Shown: piece by piece, positions 1 to 11,104 of the stretch
How the letters are laid out: each line of letters begins with the position of its first letter
Position numbering within the stretch: position 1 is the stretch's first letter
DNA from: Rhynchosporium graminicola
Taxonomy: Eukaryota > Ascomycota > Leotiomycetes > Helotiales > Ploettnerulaceae
Length of the DNA stretch: 53,669 nucleotides
Reading direction: 5' to 3'
Assembly (NCBI GenBank): GCA_900074885.1
Contig: FJUW01000091.1
Coordinates: 353,311-406,979, forward strand
Notes under the pieces: model-generated
Told to the model about the DNA's origin: nothing
Database searches by the model: none
Seen by the model: only the letters and a program-made list of their open reading frames with translations
Translations under genes and position numbers: made by a program

Positions 1-2
1 GA

Positions 3-602
3 TTAAGTCTATTAGGACTTAGTAACGGAATTATAAGCGATATTAAGCGAAAGCTAAGAGAGGAATATAACTTATAAGTCTTTTGCTCTCTAAAATATAT
101 ATAAATACTAATATAAATAGTTTAAAAGCAGAAGCTAATATAGATCTCCCTATACTTAATAGGGAGATTATACCTCTAGACGAGGAAGATCTTAATATAT
201 ATATAAACGAAGAAGACGAAGAATTCGATGAATTAGACGTTTATCTAGAGGAAAGGAGATCTAATATTACTATAAGTAATTCTTAATCTATATATTTATC
301 TTTTATACTAATATAATATAAAGGTTAAGCCTTTAGACTACTGGGCTATTAATAAAGATAAATACTTAATACTATCTTTATTAGTACGGAAATATATTCA
401 AATTCTAGCTACCTCCGCGCCTTCCGAAAGATTCTTTAGCTTAGGAGCTTTAATTATAAATAAGCTACGATATAGGCTTAATAAAGACACTTTCGAGACT
501 ATTAGTCTATTAAAGAGCTGGGGTTTTATAATCGATATAGAGGAGAAACACGAGCTAGAGGAGATAGTAAATAACGTAGAGAATTTCTTTAATATAGAGT
601 AG
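3..602 (+). pseudogene. hAT-family transposase, C-terminal fragment
   Basis: Decayed 3' end of a hAT (hobo/Ac/Tam3) DNA transposase, cut by the window edge. From about 312 to the TAG at 600-602 one frame is open and reads as the hAT C-terminal dimerisation domain: a segment with DYW, then ATSAPSERFFS, then LINKLRYRL, ending near LKSWG. In this family the domain mediates transposase dimerisation. Upstream, 83-286 is open in another frame and gives an acidic linker (runs of E and D). An earlier in-frame stop lies near 76-78. The two blocks are out of frame, from an indel or a lost intron. The AT bias and TAA stops fit RIP. The family call rests on the SERFFS block and is fairly secure. Not functional. 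Confidence 0.8.
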
Positions 603-659
603 CTATAGAGAGGAGGAGATATATAAGAAGATATAAGAATATAATAGAATTTTCTCTAA

Positions 660-805
660 TAAATCAAAAGTTAATCGATTAAATTATTAATTAACTATAA
701 ATCTTAATCTAATTAAAGGTCAAAATTAGTTAATCTAATCTAATCTAATCTTAATTGATTTAATCGATTAAAAATCGATTAACTTGATTATTTTTTCGCA
801 TACTG
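660..805 (+). repeat. hAT right terminus and subterminal repeats
   Basis: AT-rich end of the transposon to the left. It has tandem TCTAA/ATCTA pentamers at about 730-755, several AATCGATT motifs, and ends in TCGCATACTG at 796-805. The reverse complement of this end (CAGTATGCGA) opens the similar terminus at 8221, which supports both as hAT terminal inverted repeats. The next 8 bp (ATATAGAC, 806-813) would be the target-site copy. Its partner lies outside the window. Confidence 0.65.
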
Positions 806-3325
806 ATATAGACCCAATCATATTCCACTCCTTTGCTTCACAGTCCTTGATAATCTTCTGAACACAGATGGCGCAAGACTTGTGGTAATGATAGACGGCA
901 CAAAGTCCCACAAACTTCAAGTCTCACCGAGAAGATCTCTGGCTATACTCAAGCAGACATTCTTTTCCTCACAACTAGTTCAACCCGCCGCATGTACACA
1001 CATCGCCCCGCTTGACTTCTTTGCCACAACCGAGCATGCAACAGATAGTGTAAATACTCTTAGTATTCAGCACCAGCCCAGTTGCGGATGCCACAACTAT
1101 ATTGACGAGAGCCTGGATTGATACCGTGTAAGACATAATTAGGTGCTTTATAGGTTATCTATCCGTGGGCCTGAACAAATTTAGTAGGGTTCAACTTACT
1201 AGATGTAAGTAACAAGTCGAGATATAGATTTTCGTGTTAGCTTAAGGGATGAAGTTATGATTAATCCAATGAAGATCAGTCTAGATCTTTGTAATTGAAC
1301 GTTCTCGAGCACTGGCAGGATATCGCGGGGCAGGAGCTGGGCTTGTATAAAGGATGGATATACCGGAGCTTCAAATTGAGTTAAGTAAAGTCTGAGAATG
1401 GAGTGTAGAATATTTTCTTGACGACGGTTAGTCTCCGCTTCTTAGTAGCACAACTTTAGTATACTGTCGTATGGCTATAAAAACGACTATTTTATCTAGT
1501 AGTGAAATAGATTAGACCGCGATATACTTCACTTTATGATAAGTCTCCAATAAAAGCTTACTGATTATGAACCATTTGAACCTTAAAAATAGAGCAACCA
1601 CACGGGTTGTAAATAGAAGGAGTCTAGCTAATGCGAGCCTAGGTAATTTAGAGAACCTTTCTCTAGTTAAGGAATAGTTGTATATACTAAGAGACCCGAG
1701 TTATTTTGTGAGCATCTATCCCGCTCGCTTATTCGTTTATTTAGAAGAAGTATAGAAGTTTCCTAGCGATAGCTCTTTGTAGTTATAATTCTCATCTAAA
1801 GGAGAAAGCCTAAACCTCGTAAAGACATTAATCGCGGATACTAATCAAAAGTAGTATATTTGGAAGGCAAAGATAAGTCAAATTTACAAAAGGTTTTGCC
1901 CTGCTACGTGGCAATATAATACCTACGGTATTGGTATTACTACATTTAAAGCCCTTGTGTTGCTACCAGCTACTTCTCGGAGGGGATATATACGTAAAAG
2001 TTGAAGGCTATAGTCTTGGGTGCCTTTACTATCAGGTATTTGAGAAGCATCAAGTATTCGCAGGTCATAATACATGAGCTCTTCTTGTTAAATGCCAGTG
2101 TGGCTTATTGAATTGCTATTGCTCACTGCTTGTAACCTATGTTTTGACCTTTGTATTCGACCGTCTGACAATGAAGAGCTTATTCTTTCAAAAAGGAATT
2201 CCTAGCTAGAAACAATTTGTGGCTGCTAAGATCATCAGCTAAGCAAGATACTTTGATAAATTAAAATACTTGTAGGGATACTACTAACCTAGCTAAGATA
2301 ATTTTTACCTTTTTGTATATTGTACGAGCTAGCACGGCTTATCAAGGCGTGATTGATCAAAGACACGATGGATATGAATCCACCGTCTGGTACCAAAGGC
2401 TCTATCTTGATCCCCCTATAGCCTGACCAGACGGCCTTCAAGCTCGCCACTCTCTTCTGCAATTGTATTGCCAAAGTGCCAAACATAAAGTATTTATGCG
2501 ATATCTTCGCGTCGTATTTGCTGCAATATCCTCCCTAGTTCTCTTAGAGAGTTACTATATCCTTTCGGATAGGATATAGCTAAGACAGTATCGTGTCTTA
2601 TACTAGCAGATGGTATTCAATATCTGCCTACTATATCCGGCGAGTATGGAGAGTAGTAGATTGGAACTTATGAAGTTAGTTTTCAGATAGTAGCCGGCTA
2701 GCGCTATGATTTATAGAGTCGCTGTAAAGCTATCAGTCTTTGCTCTAGCTTAATGAGCATAAAGTCGCGGGCGCAACTGTCATTATCTCGGCAGTCTCCT
2801 ACGATAGAGTGCTCGAGGTCGCTATTTCTAGCGCAAGTTTAGTAAAAAGCTATCTTCTCTAGCTTTTCATCTCTATTGCTCGACGTGCTAAGCTATTTAC
2901 TACCCCTTTATGCTGCCGTAGCATCGCGAGAGGACTACTTCCTTATTATAGTGCCGATATAGAGCCTAAAGTACCATTTCATAACCATAGCCCATCCAGT
3001 TGATCTCGAGAATGTCCTTGTCACGATGGCTGGCTACTGAACTGTGATGCATCACTAGGGATGTATTGTATGATGACGAGCACTAGACCAGTCTCCTAGA
3101 GGCTTATCGATAAGTATTTCGAATCAATAGGTGAGCTGATAGTTTACAGGAAGGATTAGCAGATTAGTGACTCGAGAAATCAGAGCCGATTTGGTCAATA
3201 ATCAATGACCAATGGCTCCAAAGGTCTTGTGTTTGTGCACGTAGAAACATTTATTCATCTGGGTCCATCAAGACAGCTAGTTCAGTCTACTACTTTCTTT
3301 CTGGTTTCGAACATCCAACAGCAAA
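806..3325. other. Intergenic, no recognisable gene
   Basis: Start of the normal-composition island. I see no conserved domain on either strand. Two short ORFs exist: 882-1121 plus (79 codons) and 2289-2486 minus (65 codons, true ATG at 2486). Neither resembles a family I know, and neither has a credible intron extension. A 9-bp stem with 7-nt loop lies at 2555-2579 (CTATATCCT / AGGATATAG). Several stretches (1400-2100, 2500-2950) are richer in TA than the gene island and may be old RIP-touched repeat. Confidence 0.5.
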
Positions 3326-4791
3326 TCACTCCTTCAAAACAGTCTCAATGACAGCCTCGCAGTCGCCTGATTCAAGACTCCATATCTTCACTATCTCGAG
3401 GCCTACATTCGCCAATAACGTCCGCCACTGCCTCTCCGACCTTTCCATAGCATGATAATATGTCATCATGGCTATGTCCATTACTGTCGACTGAAGCTCC
3501 GCTCCTACGTTAGGCAGTACTCGCTCATTAATCAGGAGACGCGAGTAGCCTGGCTTCATCGCTCTTATAGTGTTAGTCAGAAACTTCACACAGTCCTTAT
3601 CGGGCCAGTCGTGACAGATAGAACGGAAGATGTAGAACTTCGCGCCTATCTACTATTAGCTGAAACTTAGAAAAGGGAATAGATATCTACCATTAATAGG
3701 CTGCGGCGTGAAGAAATCGTAATCGACCTTTTCTATCCCTTCTAACGGGTCCGGATTTGCTTGCAGCACTTCTGGCAAATCTATCAGGACTAGTCTCCCC
3801 GGAAGATTAGGGAATGACTCCCGGAATAACTTCAGATCGTGCCCGAAATTACCACCGACATCGACGAGTGTCACAGAATCTTTAGCAGTACTCAGATCTC
3901 CCACCTGGGTTGCGACAGGGAAGTAGTCCAACCAGCGCCGAGATCCGTCCTTGCGGCCACGCATGTACAAGTGGAAATCTTTATGGAGAGATGGATGCCC
4001 CTTGACCCATATCCAGAAATCGGCACCAACTGCGTATTCGATTGCTGTTTTCTCCGAGGAACGGAAACCTGTATCGCGGTAATATTCTAGGATCTTTGCA
4101 TAAGTAGGAACAAGTGTATCATTTCTGGCGATGTACATGTTAGTATCATCAGCTCAAGGAAATGTATACCGACGTGAAAAAGATATTGAAGTTGCTTAAA
4201 ATGATCATTGGAGCAGGCAAAGCAAAACTTACGTAAACCGGGCTGCGCTCGTCCAGGTTTCTGATGCGAGGGCCTCAGTGATTGGGGTAGCACTGTATTG
4301 CTCCTCGCCAGTTTCATCGACAATATCAATCGCGATGAGGAGTCTCATTATACGGACTACCACAACATCAGCAGCTAAATAATTATTTCCCAATGACATA
4401 TGCCATTTCTAGGTAGGACATTCGAAGAAAAAGGCAGCTCACCAATGAACAATTTATCTGCCCCAGATTTCACCGCAAGCTCTTCAGCATTCATCGTCTT
4501 TGCCTCGACCAGAGCATGAGGTAGACCCAACTCGACCGCGAGCCTAAGCATCGCATTTTGCGCCGGCTGCTAAACGTCAGTGACCATGCTTACTCTGTTC
4601 AAATTAATATTCAAATCAATTTAGCTGACCTGGTAATAAAGTCTCTTTAATTTCTCGGCCGGAGGCTCAGCAACGCGGGTCAAATTTCGTATAGTACGCA
4701 TCAGCTCCATATTCTCAGGTCCCCCATTTCCAGCCGCCACATTCTCAGCAGCGACTTGGACCTGTTGAACTAGTTCGAGGAGAGATCTCAT
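3326..4791 (-). CDS. O-methyltransferase, SAM-dependent (family 2), five exons
   Basis: Transfers a methyl group from S-adenosylmethionine to a hydroxyl of a small aromatic or polyketide-type molecule; expected cytosolic, substrate unknown. Exons on the minus strand: 4630-4791, 4443-4569, 4233-4356, 3691-4124 and 3326-3645. Introns are 60, 86, 108 and 45 bp, all GT-AG, and the phases join to 388 aa with no stop. An N-terminal dimerisation/winged-helix part (to about residue 140) is followed by a Methyltransf_2 domain with SAM motif LVDVGGNFGHD (224-234). ICHDW holds the likely catalytic base His294, and Glu323 in INERVLP is the likely partner acid. The third glycine of the usual VDVGGG is Asn. 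The start ATG at 4791 is the only one giving a full N-terminus. Length and motifs match fungal secondary-metabolism O-methyltransferases, but no synthase gene is nearby. Composition is normal, unlike the flanking RIP DNA. Confidence 0.9.
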
Positions 4792-6053
4792 ATCTTAGAA
4801 TTGTGATTCAAATTCCGGAAACAGCAATGAAAAGAGGGGTGCGGTTTCAACGAGAAATCATCCTGCTTTTGAGGGGTAGTCGAACTATAACTAACCCAAC
4901 TGCCGTCAAGACCACCGGCCAATATCGTACAAATGCATTTAAACTCTAACAACCCCTCAGCCCTAACTTCCTAAAGAAACTTCATTACGACGCCTTGGGA
5001 CGTCATATTATAGGATCCTGGATCGATTTGGCTTTGCAAGTCAGAGGCAGCCTATATCGCGTAAATAAAGGCGGCCGGCTGAGGTAATTGTCTATCTACC
5101 GCAATCTACATTTCCCCCAAATATAACCTTGCAAAATTTCTTCTTTACTTCGTGAAGAAACTCACCAAGTGCTTCCGCAACTCCGATGAGAATTCAACAT
5201 GTTCATGTCTATTGCGTGTCAAGTAAACTCTCATTTAGTGCAGTAGTTCTAGTGTCTTCACGTGTCTCAGCCGGCCGCCTTTATTTACGTGGTAGAGATA
5301 GCATGCAGGGAATATACTGTACATGCAGAAATAGCGTCACATGCTCGCATGCTGATCTAGCCTTATATATCCATTGGCTAGCTTAATTTGTGGGGAGATC
5401 CGGTCGAGCCGGTGACGTCTTCACCGCGCTTCTGGCCTATCCCGCTTAACACTAACACTTCCTATTCAAGACTTGATGTTTGTGTATTGCGTCAGCTCCA
5501 ATACAATATATTGTGGAGACTGAATCTTATCCTTGTTTCGATTCTGGAGTTCCAGTTTGGCGTTCTCCAGCTGCGATGAGAGTCTCTGTAATAAATGTGT
5601 TATAGAAATTCCAATGATTCCAGGGGATGTGGTGTTGTTTATTTTGAGGGGCCTTTTTGTGATCTTTATGGAGATGGCTAGCATTGAGTAGGTTCAGCTA
5701 AGACTACGGGCATAATCAGCTAGCTATTTTGCGTAGCACTAGAGCAAGATCCGCATCTTCGTTCTTAGCAGGATTTGGAGATGTTGCCGAGTCATAGTAA
5801 TAACTAAGTTAGTGTTCAGAGCGCATATGAGGCAGCGTTTATGGACTCTATATAAAGTCAATTTAATCATCTATCAGCTGAATCACGTCCGAAGTTCAAA
5901 TCACCGGTGTATTCGGCTTGGCCTTTGCGATACCTCTTGCCCCATCAGGTCATGCGCCAATTGAAAAAGTTTGATATTTGCATTTTACTTGCTGAAATAG
6001 CTACATTCAAACCTGTGTATTCCCAATACCCTACTCCACCAACCCAGGCAATC
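4792..6053. other. Intergenic: O-methyltransferase promoter side and endoglucanase 3' side
   Basis: No gene recognised. Small ORFs at 5186-5386, 5388-5579 (plus) and 5466-5684 (minus) show no domain. The segment contains the upstream region of the O-methyltransferase (from 4792 rightward) and the 3' side of the endoglucanase, plus a long-arm inverted repeat listed separately. Confidence 0.6.
5060..5289. repeat. Perfect 24-bp inverted repeat with 182-bp spacer
   Basis: 5060-5083 and 5266-5289 are exact reverse complements over 24 bp. Each arm contains GGCGGCCGGCTGAG or its complement, unusually GC-rich for this window. The outer limits give a 230-bp unit without an obvious target-site duplication. 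It lies 270-500 bp upstream of the O-methyltransferase start. It could be a small MITE-like element or a paired regulatory site; the sequence does not decide. Confidence 0.7.
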
Positions 6054-7397
6054 TCAAAGCCCTGGCGCATACGCCCTCAACGACTTATCGTAATAATCAT
6101 AGCCAATACTCGTCGGCGGCTCAAACCCATAAATATAATCTCCCCACCACGGTCCACCACCCCACCACATAGCCCCCGTCCAAACATCCGTATTCGTCTT
6201 CATGTAGTCCAACATTCCCTTCACCGCACTCGCACATTGATTATTCGCCCCCCCAGCGAATTCCCCTATGATTCCCATCTTCTTATTATCCTTCAACCAC
6301 TTTGTCGCAGCCGTGATCCTCTCTGCACCGATTGTCGAACTCACGCACGCCGTACTAGTGCCTGATCCGTCGCTGTCTAGGTACTGGTGCATCTCATAAA
6401 TGATCTTGTTTTGAGGGTCAGTGAGCGCTTTCAGATTATCGTTTACTGTTGTCCATGTCCAGGCTCCGGAGTAGGAATTTCCTTCTACGAAGATGTATTG
6501 GGATATGGCACCGGCAGCACGAATGGCTTCAATTGCGCCTTGATTGAGGTTAAGGACTAGCGTTTGGTCCATGTCGTGATATTCGTTGTTCGTATCAAAG
6601 ATCTGTTTTCGTTCATGGATTAGCCGAGAATGTTCACGATTAGGCTACACCTAGATTTGTTGTGGCAAACTTGAGAGGTGACTTGCCACTTTTCCATTCC
6701 CCTTAAATGAACTTGCGAGATTTTTCCAAAACGTCTTGAATGAAGAAACATCCGTGATGATTGCTCCATTGTACCTCCCATAATTATGCGGGTCAAGCAC
6801 AGCATACGCGCCTTTGCTGGTGATGTAATTTACAGTCGCAGTCAGATTAGCAAGATAAGCTGGGCCGAATGCAGCTGAGATTCCCGATGGTGCGAGACGT
6901 TCCATCGCGAATGGGACCCGGAATATATTATATCCTGAGCTGATGAGTGTCTAAGCATATTAGCCAAGGGATGAGTTGTAGCGGCGTAATGAACATACAT
7001 CAAGAGCGCTGTTTGCAGGGAATGTGAAATGAGTACCCCAAACACCCGGCAAAGTTGCTTGTCCAAATTCAGCTCCAGACTCGTTGACGCCAAACCAAGT
7101 GAACTTTCCTCTCCCTGTGGATGTTGGTGGAGCAGCGGATGAGGTTCTAGATGCTGAACTCGACATTGCTGCCTTGGTTGTCGTACTTGTTACGAGAGTC
7201 GTCGTAGCCTTTGCAGTCGTACTTGCGATCCCTGGCACGCATTGTGAGTACCATTGGCTTTGATAGAGACAGTAGAATCCAGTGACACATGTTGTTCCTC
7301 CAGTCCAGTTAGGCCCTCCACACTGGGCGAAGCCAGCGAGTTGAGCTTGGGCTCCTGAAGCCAAGAGTCCACTCAGAATCGTATGTGAGAGACGCAT
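6054..7397 (-). CDS. Secreted CBM1-GH5 endo-beta-1,4-glucanase, three exons
   Basis: Cuts internal beta-1,4 bonds of cellulose outside the cell. Exons on the minus strand: 6999-7397, 6687-6950 and 6054-6602, joining to 403 aa. Residues 1-18 are a signal peptide ending AQA. Residues about 21-54 are a CBM1 cellulose-binding module ([10 protein letters not shown], then WYSQC). Residues 57-96 are a Ser/Thr-rich linker and about 97-403 the GH5 catalytic domain (subfamily 5 type). Visible active-site elements are [10 protein letters not shown], acid/base Glu228 in TNNEYHD and nucleophile Glu335 in IIGEFAGG. Intron 1 (6951-6998, 48 bp) is GT-AG. Intron 2 (6603-6686, 84 bp) fits best as GC-AG with donor GCAAGT, giving the family-typical [10 protein letters not shown]. 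An alternative GT donor 3 bp upstream would drop the Val. ATG at 7397 is chosen because it starts the signal peptide. Length matches fungal EG II-type enzymes. Confidence 0.94.
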
Positions 7398-7600
7398 TGT
7401 GGAGATGCACAACTAAGCTTAAGGTCCTCCATCTCCATTTTTGGGATCTTTCCTTTACTTATATTCGCTCAACGGCCGAAAATCAGGACCACGAGTTTTC
7501 AACCGCGTCACAAAATACATGGCCCATACCGGACCGACGTCCCATCGATAGACACTCCATGTTACCATTTCCAAAGAGTCATGGTCGGCTAATGTGTGCA
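7398..7600 (-). promoter_or_regulatory. Endoglucanase promoter: TATA-like box and GGCTAA motif
   Basis: Reading on the minus strand, TATAAG lies at 7458-7463, about 62 bp before the ATG, with a pyrimidine/A-rich leader after it. About 190 bp upstream, GGCTAA is present on the plus strand at 7587-7592. That is the published core for XlnR/Xyr1-type activators of cellulase genes. Single hexamers occur by chance, so regulation by XlnR is only suggested. Confidence 0.4.
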
Positions 7601-8220
7601 ATTGCTGCAGATGATACGGATGAGATATGCGGAGCGATTGATTCCGAGAGGCCAATCCGCAATAGAAGCGGAAAAATTCACCGAATTAGAATAGGGACTG
7701 AAGCAGTCGACCTTGTGATCCTGATTCGAAGAATGGCGGCGGATGAAATACTTGAAACGCTCGAAGGAATGGTGAAATTTATCCGTAACTCGTTGTTAAA
7801 TACCACCTATCGGAGTTCCTCCCGAATTGCTCGATTATCGATTAAGCGAGACCACCTCGCAATCTATCAGCACCACTCAATCTCTGTCTCTGGTATTCTA
7901 GTAGGATCTCCCGGTCCATGGTTCCGAAGTTGATCTAAAGATGACAATCCGCATACAAACAAGTGCTTCATCTCTAAAATACGCTTGCACAACGACGTTC
8001 TCACTCTTAGCAGCCCTCATGCCTGCGCACGACTTGTCGTAACATAGATGACCCACTTCGTCTCTGGTGAAAAATCTATCATCTTCGGCTGGCGGCTGCA
8101 ACAGACTCTGCAGGTTTAGTAGGCAGCTCTCCTTGCCTCCTCTCTTACAAGTTTTTCGGCCGTGGTGGTAGGACGAGTTTCTTCATCCAACCCGCGTTGA
8201 CGATCTAATTCTTTCAAGTC
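7601..8220. other. Intergenic, upstream of the endoglucanase
   Basis: Normal composition. Open frames at 7385-7933 (plus) and 7898-8101 (minus) show no recognisable domain and overlap the promoter side of the endoglucanase. I call nothing here. The segment stops abruptly at the hAT terminus at 8221. Confidence 0.5.
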
Positions 8221-8362
8221 CAGTATGCGAACAAAGAATCAAAGTAATTGATTATACTTAATTACAATCGATTGTGATTAGATTAGATTAGATTCGGAAT
8301 TTTCTTCCTTTGATTAGATTAGGCTTAATAATAATTAATGATTAGGATTAGATTAGATTTGT
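8221..8362. repeat. Second hAT terminus (CAGTATGCGA) with subterminal repeats
   Basis: Begins CAGTATGCGA, the reverse complement of the end at 796-805. It is followed by AATCGATT-like motifs and tandem GATTA units (about 8275-8300 and 8315-8360), mirroring the subterminal structure at 660-805. The far end of this element is not found; RIP or later insertions may have removed it. The preceding 8 bp (8213-8220) do not match 806-813, so the two termini belong to separate insertions. Confidence 0.6.
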
Positions 8363-9298
8363 TTAGCTTTTTATAATAGCCATAGCTAAATTAACATACG
8401 CTAGCTAAGCGAGCCTAAAGTGCAGAGTGCATTTATTATCACTGAGATTTATATATATAATTATATATAGTGTATCGCTAGCTCCCTCCCTTATGCAAAA
8501 TATTCAAAATCATCTTTACTCTCTGTATCCTGGGTATATAGCTCTATCCCTCTAATTATATCCCTTCTAATCAACGTTTCACTTGCTATAGTAGCATCTA
8601 TAGCACTATCTGAATCATAGACGATAACTGATTGCTTCCCCTTGGGATCGTATTTACCTATACGCGTATATAAATAGAGCGCGGAATAGCCGAATATCTC
8701 TCTGCCGAAGAGCATAGCCGTGGGCTTTAATATAAGCTTAAATTATAGTAAATACAGTGGGTATATTACCATAAGTTGCTACCGGAGGCGCTGGCCCGCA
8801 AGCTATAAGAATAGAAGCTATAGTAGTAGTAAGTTCTAAATAACCTCAATTGTAATTCAGAGCGTTAGAGGTAATCAGGGAATTATGAATATTTTCATGC
8901 TATATAAATAGCCCTTGCCCTCTAGTACGAATTTGTATAGGTGAACGTGTCCCTTAGATGTATACGCCAAGTTACTAGAATTTTAGCGTATATCGATTTC
9001 GCTATTCACGTATGTCGATTTAGCTGTAGCCTTTATAATTTGCTTTATATAAGCTATAAAAGCTATAAAAGCTATATAAAGATAAATCAAGGCAAATGAG
9101 GTTTAATAAAGATAATTAAGGCTTATATTAAATGAAACTATTTTCATTTAATACTTTATATATATAATTTATATTTAATGCTTTATTTATGTAATTTATC
9201 TTTAATAAAGAGATCTTCTTTGTTGCTAGCCTCTTTCATCTTATATTTTTCCCATAAGTTGAGATAAATCTCTACTTAATTAATAAGCTAATAGTCAC
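8363..9298. other. AT-rich decayed DNA, possible hAT interior
   Basis: No recognised gene. A 74-codon minus-strand ORF (8491-8715, GTG/ATG-type start uncertain) reads protein-like but matches no family I know. Features include short GCTATAAAA iterations at about 9048-9075 and a perfect 12-bp stem with 4-nt loop at 9126-9153 (TATTAAATGAAA and complement). Outer TTAATAAAGATAA-type sequence recurs inverted near 9195-9215. It may be the interior of the hAT copy that starts at 8221. Confidence 0.45.
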
Positions 9299-9303
9299 GT
9301 TAT

Positions 9304-9735
9304 TATCACGAACCAGTAAAGTTCTTAGTATCAGAACCGTCCTGGCACCAGAATACTAATAGCACTACCCCACTAGCTATAGGTGATCCAGGATCACGTG
9401 ATATGCTAGACTACTAGACAGGTCGCGAGAGCTTACACGTAGCTATAGGTGATCCAGGATCACGTGATATACTAGACTGCTAGACAGGTCGCGAGAGCTT
9501 ATACGCTCTATAAGACGGTCTTATATAGCTAGTATAAGGAAACGAAGATTCTATATAAGATTAGCACTTCTACTATTAGATAGGAGCTTCGTGCTCAAAT
9601 TCATATAGTAATTAATACCTGCTTATAACGTCTTAATTCTAATTAAGAACCGAACTTCTTATTTACTTTACTTTATAGCTAATACTAACTAACGAGCTTA
9701 TATACCGCGTACTAGTCAGAACTAGGAACGTTATA
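9304..9735 (+). repeat. 5' LTR of outer gypsy element, with internal duplication
   Basis: 432 bp from TATCACG (mutated TGTCACG) to AACGTTATA. It matches the 3' LTR at 22034-22399 except for an extra 66 bp. That extra is a tandem duplication: 9375-9440 and 9441-9506 are near-identical. Each unit contains GTGATCC-A-GGATCAC, a 7-bp-arm palindrome overlapping ATCACGTGAT. Confidence 0.92.
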
Positions 9736-11099
9736 CTTTAAGCACCTTACTTTAAGTATCGCTAGTAAGAATAAGATAGCCCTTAAAGAAGGATTAGTTA
9801 TAGGAGAAGGATCCTAAGTTAATAAGATAGAGAAGACTAATAAAGTCACTCCGCTCTAAGTTAATATATCTAATACTTATTATAGAAACCGTAATAACTT
9901 AAGATAATTTAACCTTTAGTACTAAATATATCTCGCTTTTAATAGAGATAAGTTCGAAGCAGATTCCCTTAAAGTACTATAGATTACTTCGTTTCTCTAT
10001 AATACTACTACTTACTAGATCGAACTGGCCTTAAGTGATTACTTAGTTAATTAATATCTAACCGGGGCTTATTCTATTATTATAACTGAAAAAAGTCGGG
10101 TTATCTTCCGAATTATCGCAGGCTTTACTACTACTATTAAAAGAGTCTTTAGAGACCTTAATAAGAAAGACTAAGCCGAGAAGCACCTGCTCGGAATTCG
10201 ATAGCGAGGATCTATTCATGAATATACTACCGAGTTCTACTATTATTTTATATAATTAGACTAGATAGATAGTAGATTAAGAGCCTAATACTACTAAGGC
10301 CTTAAGGACTATATTAAGAATAAGCTTTCTAGGACTAGTAAACTAGATAACTTAGAAGACCTAATTAAATTATCTACTACTATTAATAAACGAATCTAGG
10401 AATAAGCGAAGGAAAAAGGAGGATATTTTATATCTACTCACTTTCGGAAACCTTAATTTCTATAATAATATAATAAATATTAAGGAAATTTCTAATCTTA
10501 CCCGAATAATAAATATAACTATTATAATCTAATAGAAATAGATAGAGTAGAGAAAGAATCTAAGGGCTAAGCTAAGAAAGATAAATATCAGGAGAAGGGC
10601 TTATATTATACGTATAGTAAGCTAGGATACTTCGTATATGATTATTCTCAGAAGAAGAAGCAGGAAGGAAAACCCTAGAATAAACCTAAGAGAGAATTCG
10701 GACTAGCCGAAAGAAAAGATTACTAAGAAGCTTCTAGCGCAGAATAGAGTTCGCAGGACTTTATAGCTTATAAATCTAGCGAAGAATTCGAAGAGAACTT
10801 AGTTAAACTTCTAGATAAAGACTAAGAAGCTAGAGTATTATAGATAAAAGAAACTATCTATATAATAATCTCCTATATAATAACGAAAACTAGACTCTTC
10901 GAAATTATAATAATAGAAGAAGAATATAAGCTTATAATAGAACTAAGTCCGATTTTATAGAATATTACTGAACTTATAATATATCTGACTAAGATATAAA
11001 CTATATTATAGCCTATTATAATATTACTACTTTTATATTCTAAGTTAATACCGGGGATACTAAGGAACGACTAGATCGTTATATAGCTAATCTCGGAGG
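9736..11099 (+). pseudogene. gag region of outer gypsy element
   Basis: Decayed structural (gag) region between the 5' LTR and the nested insertion. It reads in short blocks on the plus strand with many TAA/TAG. A CCHC zinc knuckle is recognisable by spacing at 10604-10645: ligand positions 1, 4, 9 and 14 all read Tyr (TAT or TAC), with the intervening KLG and F retained. TGY-to-TAY and CAY-to-TAY are the changes RIP makes, so the knuckle cannot bind zinc. Sequence before about 9940 is leader without identified coding. Confidence 0.75.
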
Positions 11100-11104
11100 A
11101 GAAC

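Noticed and set aside
2555..2579. Hairpin as a tRNA or small RNA gene
   Set aside because: No cloverleaf, no A/B box promoter pattern; a single short stem is not evidence of an RNA gene.
7385..7933. 182-codon plus ORF antisense to the endoglucanase promoter
   Set aside because: No domain, overlaps the endoglucanase start and leader, and composition does not favour this frame.
806..8220. Gene island as cargo of one composite hAT transposon
   Set aside because: The two termini face the island with their outer ends, and the adjacent 8-mers differ. They are ends of two separate elements.
9126..9153. 12-bp stem-loop as a terminator
   Set aside because: AT-only hairpins are expected by chance in this DNA, and hairpin terminators do not apply to fungal nuclear genes.
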